DNA of 64,000 nucleotides from Pseudomonas sp. NFR16 (GTDB lineage Bacteria; Pseudomonadota; Gammaproteobacteria; Pseudomonadales; Pseudomonadaceae), in contig NZ_FNYJ01000009.1 of the NCBI RefSeq assembly GCF_900108875.1, positions 88,569 through 152,568 of the forward strand, read 5' to 3'. Of this stretch, positions 25,912-34,627 are shown piece by piece. The position numbers and the translations under genes were made by a program. Every line of letters begins with the position of its first letter. Within the stretch, counting starts at the first letter, position 1. The notes below the pieces were generated by a model. It was not told the DNA's origin, ran no database searches, and saw only the letters and a list, made by a program, of their open reading frames with translations.

Positions 25912-26649
25912 TCAAAGCATGATCACGCACTGGTTGTCGAAATTCACTTCTTCACCTGGATAACCTCTCGGGTTCGACAAGAACCTGATGCCGTTAATGG
26001 TTTCGTCCACCGGCACATGAGTGTGCCCAAAAACCCACAGGTCGATTTTCATATCCATGAACTCTTGCCAATTGTTGCCATAAGCAGCACGCAGATGCGG
26101 ATGCTTGCCGTAGTCAGGGACGAAATGCATCAGTGGTGGAAAATGCGTGATCACCACCGTCTTGCCATTGAACGGTTGCTCCAACTCCTTGCGCAGCCAT
26201 TCACGCGACTGCTGGGCAACTCTTCGCGTTTGCTGGGGCACCAGCGTTCGGTACTGCGGCTCAACCCGAATGACTTTGTAATCGTTCATCAGGGCGCGGG
26301 CCTCCAGCATCGCCAAGGGGGCGTTGCCCGTGCCTTCAAAATCCGCCCATCCTGTGCACCCCACAAAGCGGACACCATCCAGGGTCAGCGTGCGCTGCTC
26401 CAAGAAATGCACGTTTGAAGCGCTGGGCGAATTCAATCGATCAAGCGTTTTGTCCCAGCTCGATTTGTAGAACTCATGGTTGCCGGCGACAAGAATCGTC
26501 GGCTTCGAAAAGTGCTCGCCTGCCCAATCGGCGCTTCGACCTTTGATGTTGATGTCGCCTGCGAGTATCGCGACGTCATAAAGGGAAGAATCGGGCAGCT
26601 CAACGGGCTCGAACTCGACGTGCAGATCCGACATCGCAAGGAGTCGCAT
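25912..26649 (-). CDS. Calcineurin-like metallophosphoesterase
   Basis: All metal-binding motifs are present in this 245-aa protein: MSDLHVEF, LAGDINIKG, VAGNHEFY, VITHFPP and VFGHTHVP. The family cleaves phosphoesters such as cyclic nucleotides, nucleic acids or phosphoproteins with two metal ions. It is the first gene of the minus-strand group, divergent from the second two-HTH regulator. Its island setting, near defence genes, leaves open a role in nucleotide signalling; this is inference. Confidence 0.85.
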   Translation of the reverse strand: MRLLAMSDLHVEFEPVELPDSSLYDVAILAGDINIKGRSADWAGEHFSKPTILVAGNHEFYKSSWDKTLDRLNSPSASNVHFLEQRTLTLDGVRFVGCTGWADFEGTGNAPLAMLEARALMNDYKVIRVEPQYRTLVPQQTRRVAQQSREWLRKELEQPFNGKTVVITHFPPLMHFVPDYGKHPHLRAAYGNNWQEFMDMKIDLWVFGHTHVPVDETINGIRFLSNPRGYPGEEVNFDNQCVIML

Positions 26650-26766
26650 GAGTCTTTTTACCGTATATTGAAAACTGGGAATGCATCCTTAATGAATGGT
26701 ATACGCTGACGATGCTGGGCGTCAAAGCGTGGCTTCATTCTTTTCTTTTGTGAGCACATCCAAAAG

Positions 26767-27234
26767 ATGGAATTTCAGCCGACGTTAGGCCAGGTTTTGC
26801 GCGAGCTTCGGGTCGCTGCCGGCCTCACGCGTGAAGCTTGCGCCGAGGTATTGAGCAGGCCCCACCTGGCCAAAGTTGAACAGGGCCAGCAGGCCATCAC
26901 GGCGATCAAGCTGCATTCCCTCTGCGAGCTCCTCGGTGTTCCGACTAGCCAGGTGCTCCTAGCGGTAGAAGCTCGTCTACGCGGCGATGACCTATCCGAC
27001 TACAAGGCTGCGTGGGACGTCCAGGTGGCGAATCATTTAGAACTCGGCCTTCTCGGTAGCACGCTCCAGGAATCTGCCGTAAGGGGCGTACGCGGAAAGC
27101 GCGCGGATGAAACCAGGGAGGCTGTGAGGAGGCTTCAGGTTGAAGGGCATGCAAAGATGGTGGTCGTACGCCAGTTGGGGGTTAGCCGATCGACGGTGGA
27201 TAAGTACTGGCTTAAAAGCGAGCACGACTGCTGA
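26767..27234 (+). CDS. Second two-HTH XRE-family regulator
   Basis: The 155-aa protein has an N-terminal Cro/CI HTH (LRVAAGLTREACAEVLSRPH followed by LAKVEQGQ) and a C-terminal HTH (MVVVRQLGVSRSTVDKYW). Its domain order equals that of the regulator at 21043-21501. It is divergent from the metallophosphoesterase gene across 117 bp. It probably regulates that group and itself. Confidence 0.75.
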   Translation: MEFQPTLGQVLRELRVAAGLTREACAEVLSRPHLAKVEQGQQAITAIKLHSLCELLGVPTSQVLLAVEARLRGDDLSDYKAAWDVQVANHLELGLLGSTLQESAVRGVRGKRADETREAVRRLQVEGHAKMVVVRQLGVSRSTVDKYWLKSEHDC

Positions 27235-27380
27235 CACCGTCTGGGATGCAGTACCCCGCCCGAGGTTGCCAGTGGCGCTTGGCAGCACGTTTGCCAATTC
27301 AGGGCAAAACCGCGCCCCCTGGCGCACTATAGAGCGGGGCGAGGCGTTCAAGTTTCACCGATGTGAAACGGGCGCTTGGC

Positions 27381-29051
27381 TCACCCCTCACGTACTTGCC
27401 ATCTTTCAACATAACCAAGAAATTCCCCATGGGGCCTACGCAGGCTTCGCCAACTATTGATGTCAGCCAGCTTATCGCGGGTTTGAGCAGTCGTGACGAG
27501 CAGGCGCCTTTTGGCACGCGAGATCCCCACGAAGAACGTACAACGGACTTCATGGGTGTCCTTGCCCCAGTAGGCCTCGTCCTCAACGCCGAGCATGATG
27601 ACCGAATCAAATTCAAGGCCCTTGCTCTTGTGGACGGTCAGAATCCGGATTGACTGGTCATCCGAGAGTTGAGCGAGCGCCTTGAGCAGGTCAGGCTCCT
27701 GCTCCATTGCAGCATCAATGTATTTCTTGAGATCGCGGATGATCTCTTTCAAGCGATCACGCGATTCGTAATCCGGTGAGAGGCCCGTCAGCAGGCTCAC
27801 ACCCACCATCGACAGAAACTCTTTGAGCAACGTCCACCTCTGAGCATAGTTTTTTGCGGCGAGATCCTCGGCGGCAGTCTTACGTGCCTCCTTGATGAAC
27901 CGGTTCCAATCGTTTCGAACGGAACCACCATGCTCGTCATCATCCGCAGGGATGATCCGCCGCAATAACCTAGTCCATGCTTTCGGCTCCCGCGAACCAT
28001 AGAGGCACAGCAGAAAGTCCACAACGACCAAGGCTACTGGCTCGGTGGTGATGTCCTGCATCTGATTTTCGTTGCGGTAGGCGATACCCAGCTCATCGAG
28101 AGCGGCGGTCAAACGGGCTGTATAGGCCTCGGGGTAGCTTCTGAGCAACACCGCGATTTCGGAGGGCGCAACGCCCTCTACGTTGATCCAGGTGTTGATC
28201 TGATCGGCCAGGCTGAAGGCCTCGTCGGTGCAGTCCTTGAAAGACTGAAGCAGGATCTCACCGCCCTCTCCGCCCAAGAGTTCTGCGGACATTTCAGAGC
28301 CGGGGTCTAGCACTTTTATGAGGTCGTTCTGCAGCCTGAGAAGCTGAGGTTGCGAGCGGAAATTGCGGTAGATGTTGAGATGGGTAGCTGCAAAATCCGC
28401 TTCAAACTTTCCAAATACGCCGTCGAGCGCGCCGGCCCAGCCCATGATTTTCTGTTTCACATCACCAACCGCAGTGATCCGGCGGGCCGTACCACCAAAA
28501 ATCTTGCTGACCAGCGTGTACTGCTCGTCCGTGCAGTCCTGAAACTCATCAAGGAAGACGTCACTGTACGTCTGCCTGATGGCGTTCACCGCCATGGGAT
28601 AGACGTCCAGGATTTTTAGGGCCAGCGGGATGAGAAGCCCAAATTCGGTCTGGACAGGGTGTGCCTTCCCTTTGGGCACCACTCGAAATCCCGCATCTAA
28701 CGCATCGTCGCCGGTGAGAACAGGGCGAAAACGCTCGATAATCCGCTTCGCGAAACCATGGAACGTGTAGCTGTCGAACCGGCTAGCGTAGTCGGGCCCG
28801 CATCGTCTCCACACCCGCTCTTTGAGGTTATTGCTCGCATCCACCTTGAAGGCGATGGCCAATATCCTCTTCGGGTAACGGCATGCCCCCGTGGTCAACA
28901 AGAAGTCAGCACGCTGGGCAAGCAGTTCAGACTTCCCGGCGCCAGGGCCTGCAGTCAGCGCCACGCACCGTTTGACCTCCCTGACAGCGGCCTCCGCATT
29001 TGGCTCCAAAACGATGCCTTCGGAAGGCTTCCAGACCTTCTGAGAAATCAT
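27381..29051 (-). CDS. UvrD-like helicase of a Gabija-like system (GajB-type)
   Basis: The 556-aa protein has superfamily 1A motifs: Walker A (AGPGAGKS, residues 34-41), Walker B (VFLDEFQDCTDEQY), motif III (TAVGDVKQKIMGW), motif IV (IYRNFRSQPQL), motif V (TVHKSKGLEFDSV) and motif VI (FVGISRAKRRL). It is shorter than UvrD (about 720 aa) and close to GajB (about 500 aa). Its ATG overlaps the stop of the OLD nuclease gene by four bases. In Gabija, GajB works with the GajA nuclease against phage DNA. I assign the pair as Gabija-like from gene order and domains. Confidence 0.8.
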   Translation of the reverse strand: MISQKVWKPSEGIVLEPNAEAAVREVKRCVALTAGPGAGKSELLAQRADFLLTTGACRYPKRILAIAFKVDASNNLKERVWRRCGPDYASRFDSYTFHGFAKRIIERFRPVLTGDDALDAGFRVVPKGKAHPVQTEFGLLIPLALKILDVYPMAVNAIRQTYSDVFLDEFQDCTDEQYTLVSKIFGGTARRITAVGDVKQKIMGWAGALDGVFGKFEADFAATHLNIYRNFRSQPQLLRLQNDLIKVLDPGSEMSAELLGGEGGEILLQSFKDCTDEAFSLADQINTWINVEGVAPSEIAVLLRSYPEAYTARLTAALDELGIAYRNENQMQDITTEPVALVVVDFLLCLYGSREPKAWTRLLRRIIPADDDEHGGSVRNDWNRFIKEARKTAAEDLAAKNYAQRWTLLKEFLSMVGVSLLTGLSPDYESRDRLKEIIRDLKKYIDAAMEQEPDLLKALAQLSDDQSIRILTVHKSKGLEFDSVIMLGVEDEAYWGKDTHEVRCTFFVGISRAKRRLLVTTAQTRDKLADINSWRSLRRPHGEFLGYVERWQVREG

Positions 29052-31003
29052 TCCGACAGCCCTTCAATCTTGGCGATCACAAAATCCGCCAGGCGATTAA
29101 GGGACGCAGGCATGGCCGCGAGAATCTGATCATCTGTCAGTTTTGAAAGCGCTTCGATATGCGACTTTGGCTTGCTGTCGAGCTTGAAAAGCTTGTGGTA
29201 AGCGATGAAGTGCTTACGTTCTATAACGGAATATTGAAGGCGATCATGGTGGCTATCTCCGAGCACGGATTTGACCTGAGGCAGTTTCGGGATAACTAGG
29301 GCTTCAGGGGCCAAGCCATAAGCGTGCGGATAAGCCTTAAGCATCGAAAAATCCAGATCCATTGGTGCTGAGAAAAATACCCCAAGAGGCTCCAGCTCGG
29401 CGATGTAGGATACGTATCCGGCTTTCTTTTCGATTTCCAGAATCTTGACATTGGAATCGTTCCAACTTGGCAGGTCTTTGATTTCATCATCTGACAAGTA
29501 CAGATCATCTGGGCGATGCTTGTTAAGCTCCGTCGCGACGTATTTGATACGGCCCCATCCCCCGCCGAAACGCGCCACATCCAGATCCAACAACGTGACG
29601 TAAGGGATCTTGAGGCCACTGAGCAGCCTCCAGAAATGATTGATATGGCGACCACCCAGCGGCGCGATGGTAATGGCTGCTTCGTCGACAAGCAGGTTTT
29701 TCGCTGCGAGCAGACGGGGCAGGACGATCTCCTCACTGTCGCCCTCCCCCAGGATGACAAGGCGGGAGAAATAAACCTCTGGATAGGCCTGTACGGCCTC
29801 CCGCACGAACTTGTAGGCCTCACCCTTCTTGTTGGGTGGCATTCGAATCTTCGTCACCACCGTGCAGCGCGACTCGTCCAACCTCAGATACCTGATGGCC
29901 GAAGGATCTACGCGCCGAAGCATCGAAGGTGCATGAGTCGCAATCAGGGCCTGGGCATCAGCGAATTTGGAGTCACCAACCAACCCTTTGAGGGATGACA
30001 CGATTCGCCCCAGGTAATGAGGCGACAGGCTGTTCTCTGGCTCTTCCAGGGCCACGATGGTGAACACCGCAGGGCGGAGCTTCTCTGCGTCAAAGGAATC
30101 GTCATTGCCATGCAGCACCGCTCGCCCGACAGACTGGGACGACAAAACCAGCGAGAGATACAGCATCGATTTTTGGCCATCACTCAGCCGTGAGAAATCG
30201 ACCAGTTGCTCGCCATGACCTGGGGAGAAGGACACCGAAAGATGCCGCAGCAGCGACTCGATTTCGTTGGCCATGAAGGTCACGCTTGGCTGCGTGAAAA
30301 ACTGGCCCTTGTGGAGCTCTTTCCAAGTCTTGGTCAGACCAGCGCTGAGGCTGAGCACTGATTCATTCTGAGTCAGGCTCTGGGAGATATCTGTGGTGAG
30401 CTGCTGGATCGTCTCGCGCTGCTCCGACCAGTTCACGGCTCGCAGCAGACGTCCCAGCAAGGCGTTCGCGCCATAGGTGATGTGGTCAGCCGGATCTCGG
30501 CGAGCCGGGAGGTAGTGAACCTGGATAAAGTTTCGCTCGTCTCTGGGCACCGGGGCGGTGTCGACCGGCTCGTCATCTTCATTCACATCTAGGACGTACA
30601 CGAGGCTCTGCTCGATTTCATCATCAATGCCAATGGTCGCATCCAGGCGGTACCTGACCCGAGGTACTCCATCCGGGGTATCGAGGCGCATGTGCCCAAA
30701 GTGCGTTGGAATTGTCGGGTGCTCATTCTCGTCGTCATCGAGTTCGGGAAAGGTGAACTCCGCTTCGACCCACAACGCTCGCTGATCGGGAGCCTGCGTC
30801 TCATCATGCGGGACGAAGAAGTCCGATTTACGGAGTCGCCGCTGATTGGGGTCGAACGAAAACAGGCGGCAGAGCGCCTGGAGAGTCGCGGTCTTGCCAG
30901 AGCCGTTCGGCCCGATCAGAAATGTAAGGTCGGACAGATCAACGGTGACCGGTTCTGCACCAAACGACTGAAAACCACGGATGCGGACGAACTGAAGTTT
31001 CAA
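29048..31003 (-). CDS. OLD-family ATPase/TOPRIM nuclease (GajA-type)
   Basis: The 651-aa protein has an ABC-type ATPase domain: Walker A (GPNGSGKT, residues 31-38), signature LSDGQ (about 273), Walker B (IVALEEPEN, about 316) and a His switch in ATHAPS. A C-terminal TOPRIM domain follows, with Glu in LGEGDSE (about 420) and Asp pair in LLDLD (about 473). This is the class 2 OLD layout, in which a UvrD-like helicase follows. GajA is about 580 aa, so this form is longer. It probably nicks phage DNA when nucleotide levels fall, as shown for Gabija. Start and overlap with the helicase are clear. Confidence 0.85.
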   Translation of the reverse strand: MKLQFVRIRGFQSFGAEPVTVDLSDLTFLIGPNGSGKTATLQALCRLFSFDPNQRRLRKSDFFVPHDETQAPDQRALWVEAEFTFPELDDDENEHPTIPTHFGHMRLDTPDGVPRVRYRLDATIGIDDEIEQSLVYVLDVNEDDEPVDTAPVPRDERNFIQVHYLPARRDPADHITYGANALLGRLLRAVNWSEQRETIQQLTTDISQSLTQNESVLSLSAGLTKTWKELHKGQFFTQPSVTFMANEIESLLRHLSVSFSPGHGEQLVDFSRLSDGQKSMLYLSLVLSSQSVGRAVLHGNDDSFDAEKLRPAVFTIVALEEPENSLSPHYLGRIVSSLKGLVGDSKFADAQALIATHAPSMLRRVDPSAIRYLRLDESRCTVVTKIRMPPNKKGEAYKFVREAVQAYPEVYFSRLVILGEGDSEEIVLPRLLAAKNLLVDEAAITIAPLGGRHINHFWRLLSGLKIPYVTLLDLDVARFGGGWGRIKYVATELNKHRPDDLYLSDDEIKDLPSWNDSNVKILEIEKKAGYVSYIAELEPLGVFFSAPMDLDFSMLKAYPHAYGLAPEALVIPKLPQVKSVLGDSHHDRLQYSVIERKHFIAYHKLFKLDSKPKSHIEALSKLTDDQILAAMPASLNRLADFVIAKIEGLSE

Positions 31004-31230
31004 ATTAGATTCCTTTCCATGGGAGGTCAGCGGTGATCGAGGGTGTACGATTCAATCACAACCAGACGCTCAATTGATCCAGCGACGAATCGCCGCTCAG
31101 CTAACCCAACCGCGAGGATTGCTATGCGATCAGACGGACACGGCGGCCTCGGGCTTAGAGGCTGTCACAAAGCACTAGAAGCCGAGCCTTGTAGAAAGGG
31201 TCTGATCTGCGCAAAGAGAAGCAGTAATCG

Positions 31231-32148
31231 CTAAGCGTATGCGAGCATTTCACGGATCTTGCGTCCCCAGCTTTTATCGTGGATCAGACGCTTATGATTG
31301 TGATCGCCGTTGATGATCTCGTCTTTGGTCAGGGTCGATAGCACTTCCCAATCCTCGCCAAATTTATAGGTGGCGTTATCCAAATGCGAACTCTCTAGAA
31401 GGTAGATCCCACGCTTGATGAAGCCGAAGACGAAGTAGCCCTGGTAGCCACCACGGCCCGTGGCAAAAAAATCAGGCTCGAATCGAGTAATCTCCCTGAT
31501 ACGGTGCTCGATCACTCCTTGCTCTGAAGGTCGCAGACCAGCCAGGTAGGGTTTGACAATGGCCTCGGCGCTCTTCCAAGGATACTTCCCAGGGGGAAGT
31601 AAATCCCACTGCAGTTGGCGTGCCTGCACCTGTGCAATGCGCTGACGCTCAACGTCAAAGATCTCAAACTCTTGGAAGAATTCGAGCATTAGGCTTGCCA
31701 AATGAATAAGTGCTTCGGGCGATTCATCGATTTTCACCCGACGCGTCACGATGTACTCCTTCCCACCGATGAAGCTGAGAGAAAGGTGCTCCATGGGCGG
31801 ACGAACGAAATCGATGGGATATACGTCCATGGTTCGGATTTGCACGCCGCTGTGATCGTTGCCATGCCAGTCTTTCCAGCTACGGTACTGAGGGACTGAT
31901 TTTTTGATGAGCGGGAGATCACGCCGTTTGACCTCCTTGCCGCGCGCATTGAATTCGCTGATTTTGCCGATTCCGGAAGGAAGGATCGTATCACCGTCTT
32001 TTTCGAGGTGAGCAATCGCCAGACGTACCTGTAGATTCTGATCGACCTTATCTCGTTCAATCACGAACAGCATTTCGCGGGCACCATGCGAGTGCGCAAT
32101 GATTCGGTTCACGCTGTTGATTGACTTACCTGTAACCATCGCCTTCAT
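31231..32148 (-). CDS. Hypothetical 305-aa protein upstream of the Gabija-like pair
   Basis: The protein is soluble, with a conserved-looking N-terminal stretch (NRIIAHSHGAREMLFVIERD), a beta-rich middle and a Trp/Lys-rich end. No nuclease or nucleotide-binding motif is evident. It lies 228 bp upstream of the OLD gene in the same direction and could be an additional component or an independent cargo gene. I do not recognise a family. Confidence 0.55.
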   Translation of the reverse strand: MKAMVTGKSINSVNRIIAHSHGAREMLFVIERDKVDQNLQVRLAIAHLEKDGDTILPSGIGKISEFNARGKEVKRRDLPLIKKSVPQYRSWKDWHGNDHSGVQIRTMDVYPIDFVRPPMEHLSLSFIGGKEYIVTRRVKIDESPEALIHLASLMLEFFQEFEIFDVERQRIAQVQARQLQWDLLPPGKYPWKSAEAIVKPYLAGLRPSEQGVIEHRIREITRFEPDFFATGRGGYQGYFVFGFIKRGIYLLESSHLDNATYKFGEDWEVLSTLTKDEIINGDHNHKRLIHDKSWGRKIREMLAYA

Positions 32149-32328
32149 CCCTGGATCCGGTGAGAAGAGTCAAAGGTAGCATACTGCCAGCAGATCTGAA
32201 GTGGCTGGTCGGTTGGCTAGCAGCCATATGCCAGATACGCAGCTGTGGTTACTCACGCGGTACGTCACTCAGCGGAAATGCTTGACCTGTATTCGGGTTT
32301 GATCGACTTGAGGTCATACCTTATCGGA

Positions 32329-33614
32329 TCAAAGCAAGGTCGGAGACTCCAGAAATTCCTCAACGGTTTTTGAGGGGTGCGTGGCGACTTCTTTGACAAA
32401 ACCTTCATGCGCAAGCAATACCAATCTCGCGAGATCGAGGTAGTGGTTGTAGGTGGTGATCAGGTGGGTGTGACCCATCTGATCTTTGATCACCTGCATG
32501 GCAGCGGCGTCGCGTACCTCGCTCATCTACCCTTCAGCCCGTGCTTGAACCGTTGGATGAGAAAAATGGTCGGCCACCAGTGTCTGGCGTCATAGAATCG
32601 TATGGATTTTCGGATAGACGGTTCTTGTGCCCGGGCACGCTCCCGAGCCGCAACCGTTCGGCGAGAAATCATCTTTGGCGTTATAGGTATGCCTCGTGAG
32701 GATAGAAATAAAATCCAAGGTGGACAAGGCCTCCCAAACCGCTTTTCGTACAACTCTGCCCGGGGAGCGTAATATTGCTTGATATAATGGTCGTCAAGGG
32801 CCTTAAGATCAAGCTTGTGGATGACGATGGTGCGGGACTTATCACCTTTGCTTCGAGAGATATGATACTCAACAGTCGTGCCATCTATACTCATATTTTC
32901 ATAAGGCATGATGTGACAGTTCAGCCCGTTACCTAGATAAGGAAACTTGCATAAATCCATGGGCCTCATTGCCGTCCCGAGTGAAAATTTGAACATGGCA
33001 GCATAGACCGGATCCTCATAGCTCGATATCAAACGTTTCATCTCAAGATTGGTAGGCAGGGTGTACGAGCGACTTTGAAAATGCTCTTTGTCCAAGGCCC
33101 GAACTCCGCGACCATCCAAAACAGTAAGGGCTTTCCTCTTTATGTGAGCAAGAAGCTCCTCATCTCTAAAATTCGGTTGCCAAGTTGTGTATTCGAACGA
33201 TACGCAGCTGGGGTAGTCCTTCTTTCGAAGCCACTCAAAAAAGCCGTAAACTCTCTTAGCGTCCTCCACAATAGTTTCGGTGCTAGGACTCGCCGACTGA
33301 GCAACCACGCGATCAACTTCGCGCTGAATCTGCCATTCCTTTAAATCTTGGTTATCCACCAGAGAATGATAGCTGGCAACAGGAACATTGTGATACTTCT
33401 CTAACGTTGAAAGGTATCGATAAAACAACGATATGACATTTGAGTACCGATTAGATGTATCGAGAGACGAACTCACGTCTTCAAGGTAAAGATTAGGATG
33501 GCTAAGCATGGTCTTCTTACCCTGGGTGACGGCGATAAGTATGTAATGCGACCTAATGCTTCGAGAATTAAAAACACTTGGATATGTGAGTATTCGCCTT
33601 TCAATAGATATCAT
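32329..33614 (-). pseudogene. Third tyrosine recombinase, split by a frame change
   Basis: From ATG 33614 (AGGGGG upstream) the first part encodes a core-binding domain and the catalytic start: Arg in LGTAMRPMDLCKF and the ArgII region in FYDARHWW. It ends at 32523. A second ORF (32526-32329) holds the remaining catalytic part, with His in MGHTHLITTYNHYL and the nucleophile Tyr. The end of the first ORF and the start of the second overlap as ATGA, with AAGGG upstream, so reinitiation is possible. A single missing G (GGTAGATG for GGTGAGATG) would restore one protein of about 428 aa. A Tyr stands where His is usual, three residues before ArgII. Confidence 0.7.
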
Positions 33615-33615
33615 C

Positions 33616-34596
33616 TTAATCCCCCTGCTCAACCCTGAAGACCGTTACCTTGTCGTACCCGTCCTGGATTGTGGGCAAAGGTTCTCTACCCACAGCCTTG
33701 AATTCAAAATCCGGAATTTGCCCGAATTGGAAGCCGCGCTGTGCATTAATGACCGCATCACTATCGCAGTGAGGGACATATATCTCTAGAGGGGTAGCTC
33801 CCTTGAGGGCCCGGGTGAAATCTCGGATCTCAAGGCGTGAGTATAGCGGTAAATTGATCACTACGACCGAAGCACTGTTCTTCGAGAAATTACGCTCTAC
33901 AAATGTATCTAATGAACATAGAAAGCGTTCCTGGAAAATCACGACCCTGATCGTCCCTTGCCTAAGCACTTTGAGTACCCTGAGTTGCATGGCAGCAATG
34001 GCTTTTTCCTTGTGCGCCAGGTACGCCTGCTTGTCTTTACTTGAAGAGAAGTCAGCCAACGCAGCCGTCATGTCAGGCTTAAACACCTGAACCATAATGT
34101 TTTTTGCCAACGCAGGCGGTGCAGAGGATTGTGACCCAGCTGTAGCAAGTGTCAGCTCTACCTCCTTTTCGGTCAGTTCACGCTTGAGCAATTCGACATG
34201 AAGCGCTTTTTTCCGAAGTTCAGCCGTCAACTCCTTCGCACGATGAGTCAAGATATCGCTGCTCATCAATGAAGTGACGATATTTCTTTCAAAATCTTCA
34301 AATTTGGCGGATTGCCCAGATCTAACTTCCTCAAGCTCCGACTGCAGATTTCTTACAAGATTCTGCATCTGGAGTATGACTTTAAATGGATTAGAACCTT
34401 GCCTGAGAAGAAGGTCATCAACAGTACGCTGGCCAGTGACAAAGGGTTTGAGATGAAGATAAGATTTATGAAATGCCTGACGTGAAATCCCGGCCCGTTC
34501 AGAAACACTACTTACTGTTAATTTTTCTTTACCGCCGGACAGGAAATGATCACAGATGATCGCGATAATTCTCTCCTCAGTGTCGGATGCACTCAC
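33616..34596 (-). CDS. HTH/coiled-coil protein of the recombinase operon
   Basis: The 326-aa protein begins with a TetR-like HTH (VSSVSERAGISRQAFHKSY). A long coiled coil follows at about 75-150, then a C-terminal domain with beta strands (IRVVIFQERF, SASVVVINLPLYSRLEIRD). It lies between the 724- and third recombinase genes, 31 bp and about 0 bp from them. It may be a DNA-binding cofactor of recombination. GInt operons carry a small HTH-type protein (GinD); this one is much larger, so equivalence is uncertain. Confidence 0.65.
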   Translation of the reverse strand: MSASDTEERIIAIICDHFLSGGKEKLTVSSVSERAGISRQAFHKSYLHLKPFVTGQRTVDDLLLRQGSNPFKVILQMQNLVRNLQSELEEVRSGQSAKFEDFERNIVTSLMSSDILTHRAKELTAELRKKALHVELLKRELTEKEVELTLATAGSQSSAPPALAKNIMVQVFKPDMTAALADFSSSKDKQAYLAHKEKAIAAMQLRVLKVLRQGTIRVVIFQERFLCSLDTFVERNFSKNSASVVVINLPLYSRLEIRDFTRALKGATPLEIYVPHCDSDAVINAQRGFQFGQIPDFEFKAVGREPLPTIQDGYDKVTVFRVEQGD

Positions 34597-34627
34597 AGTA
34601 TAAGCCTCGCTGGGTTATTTATCTCAA

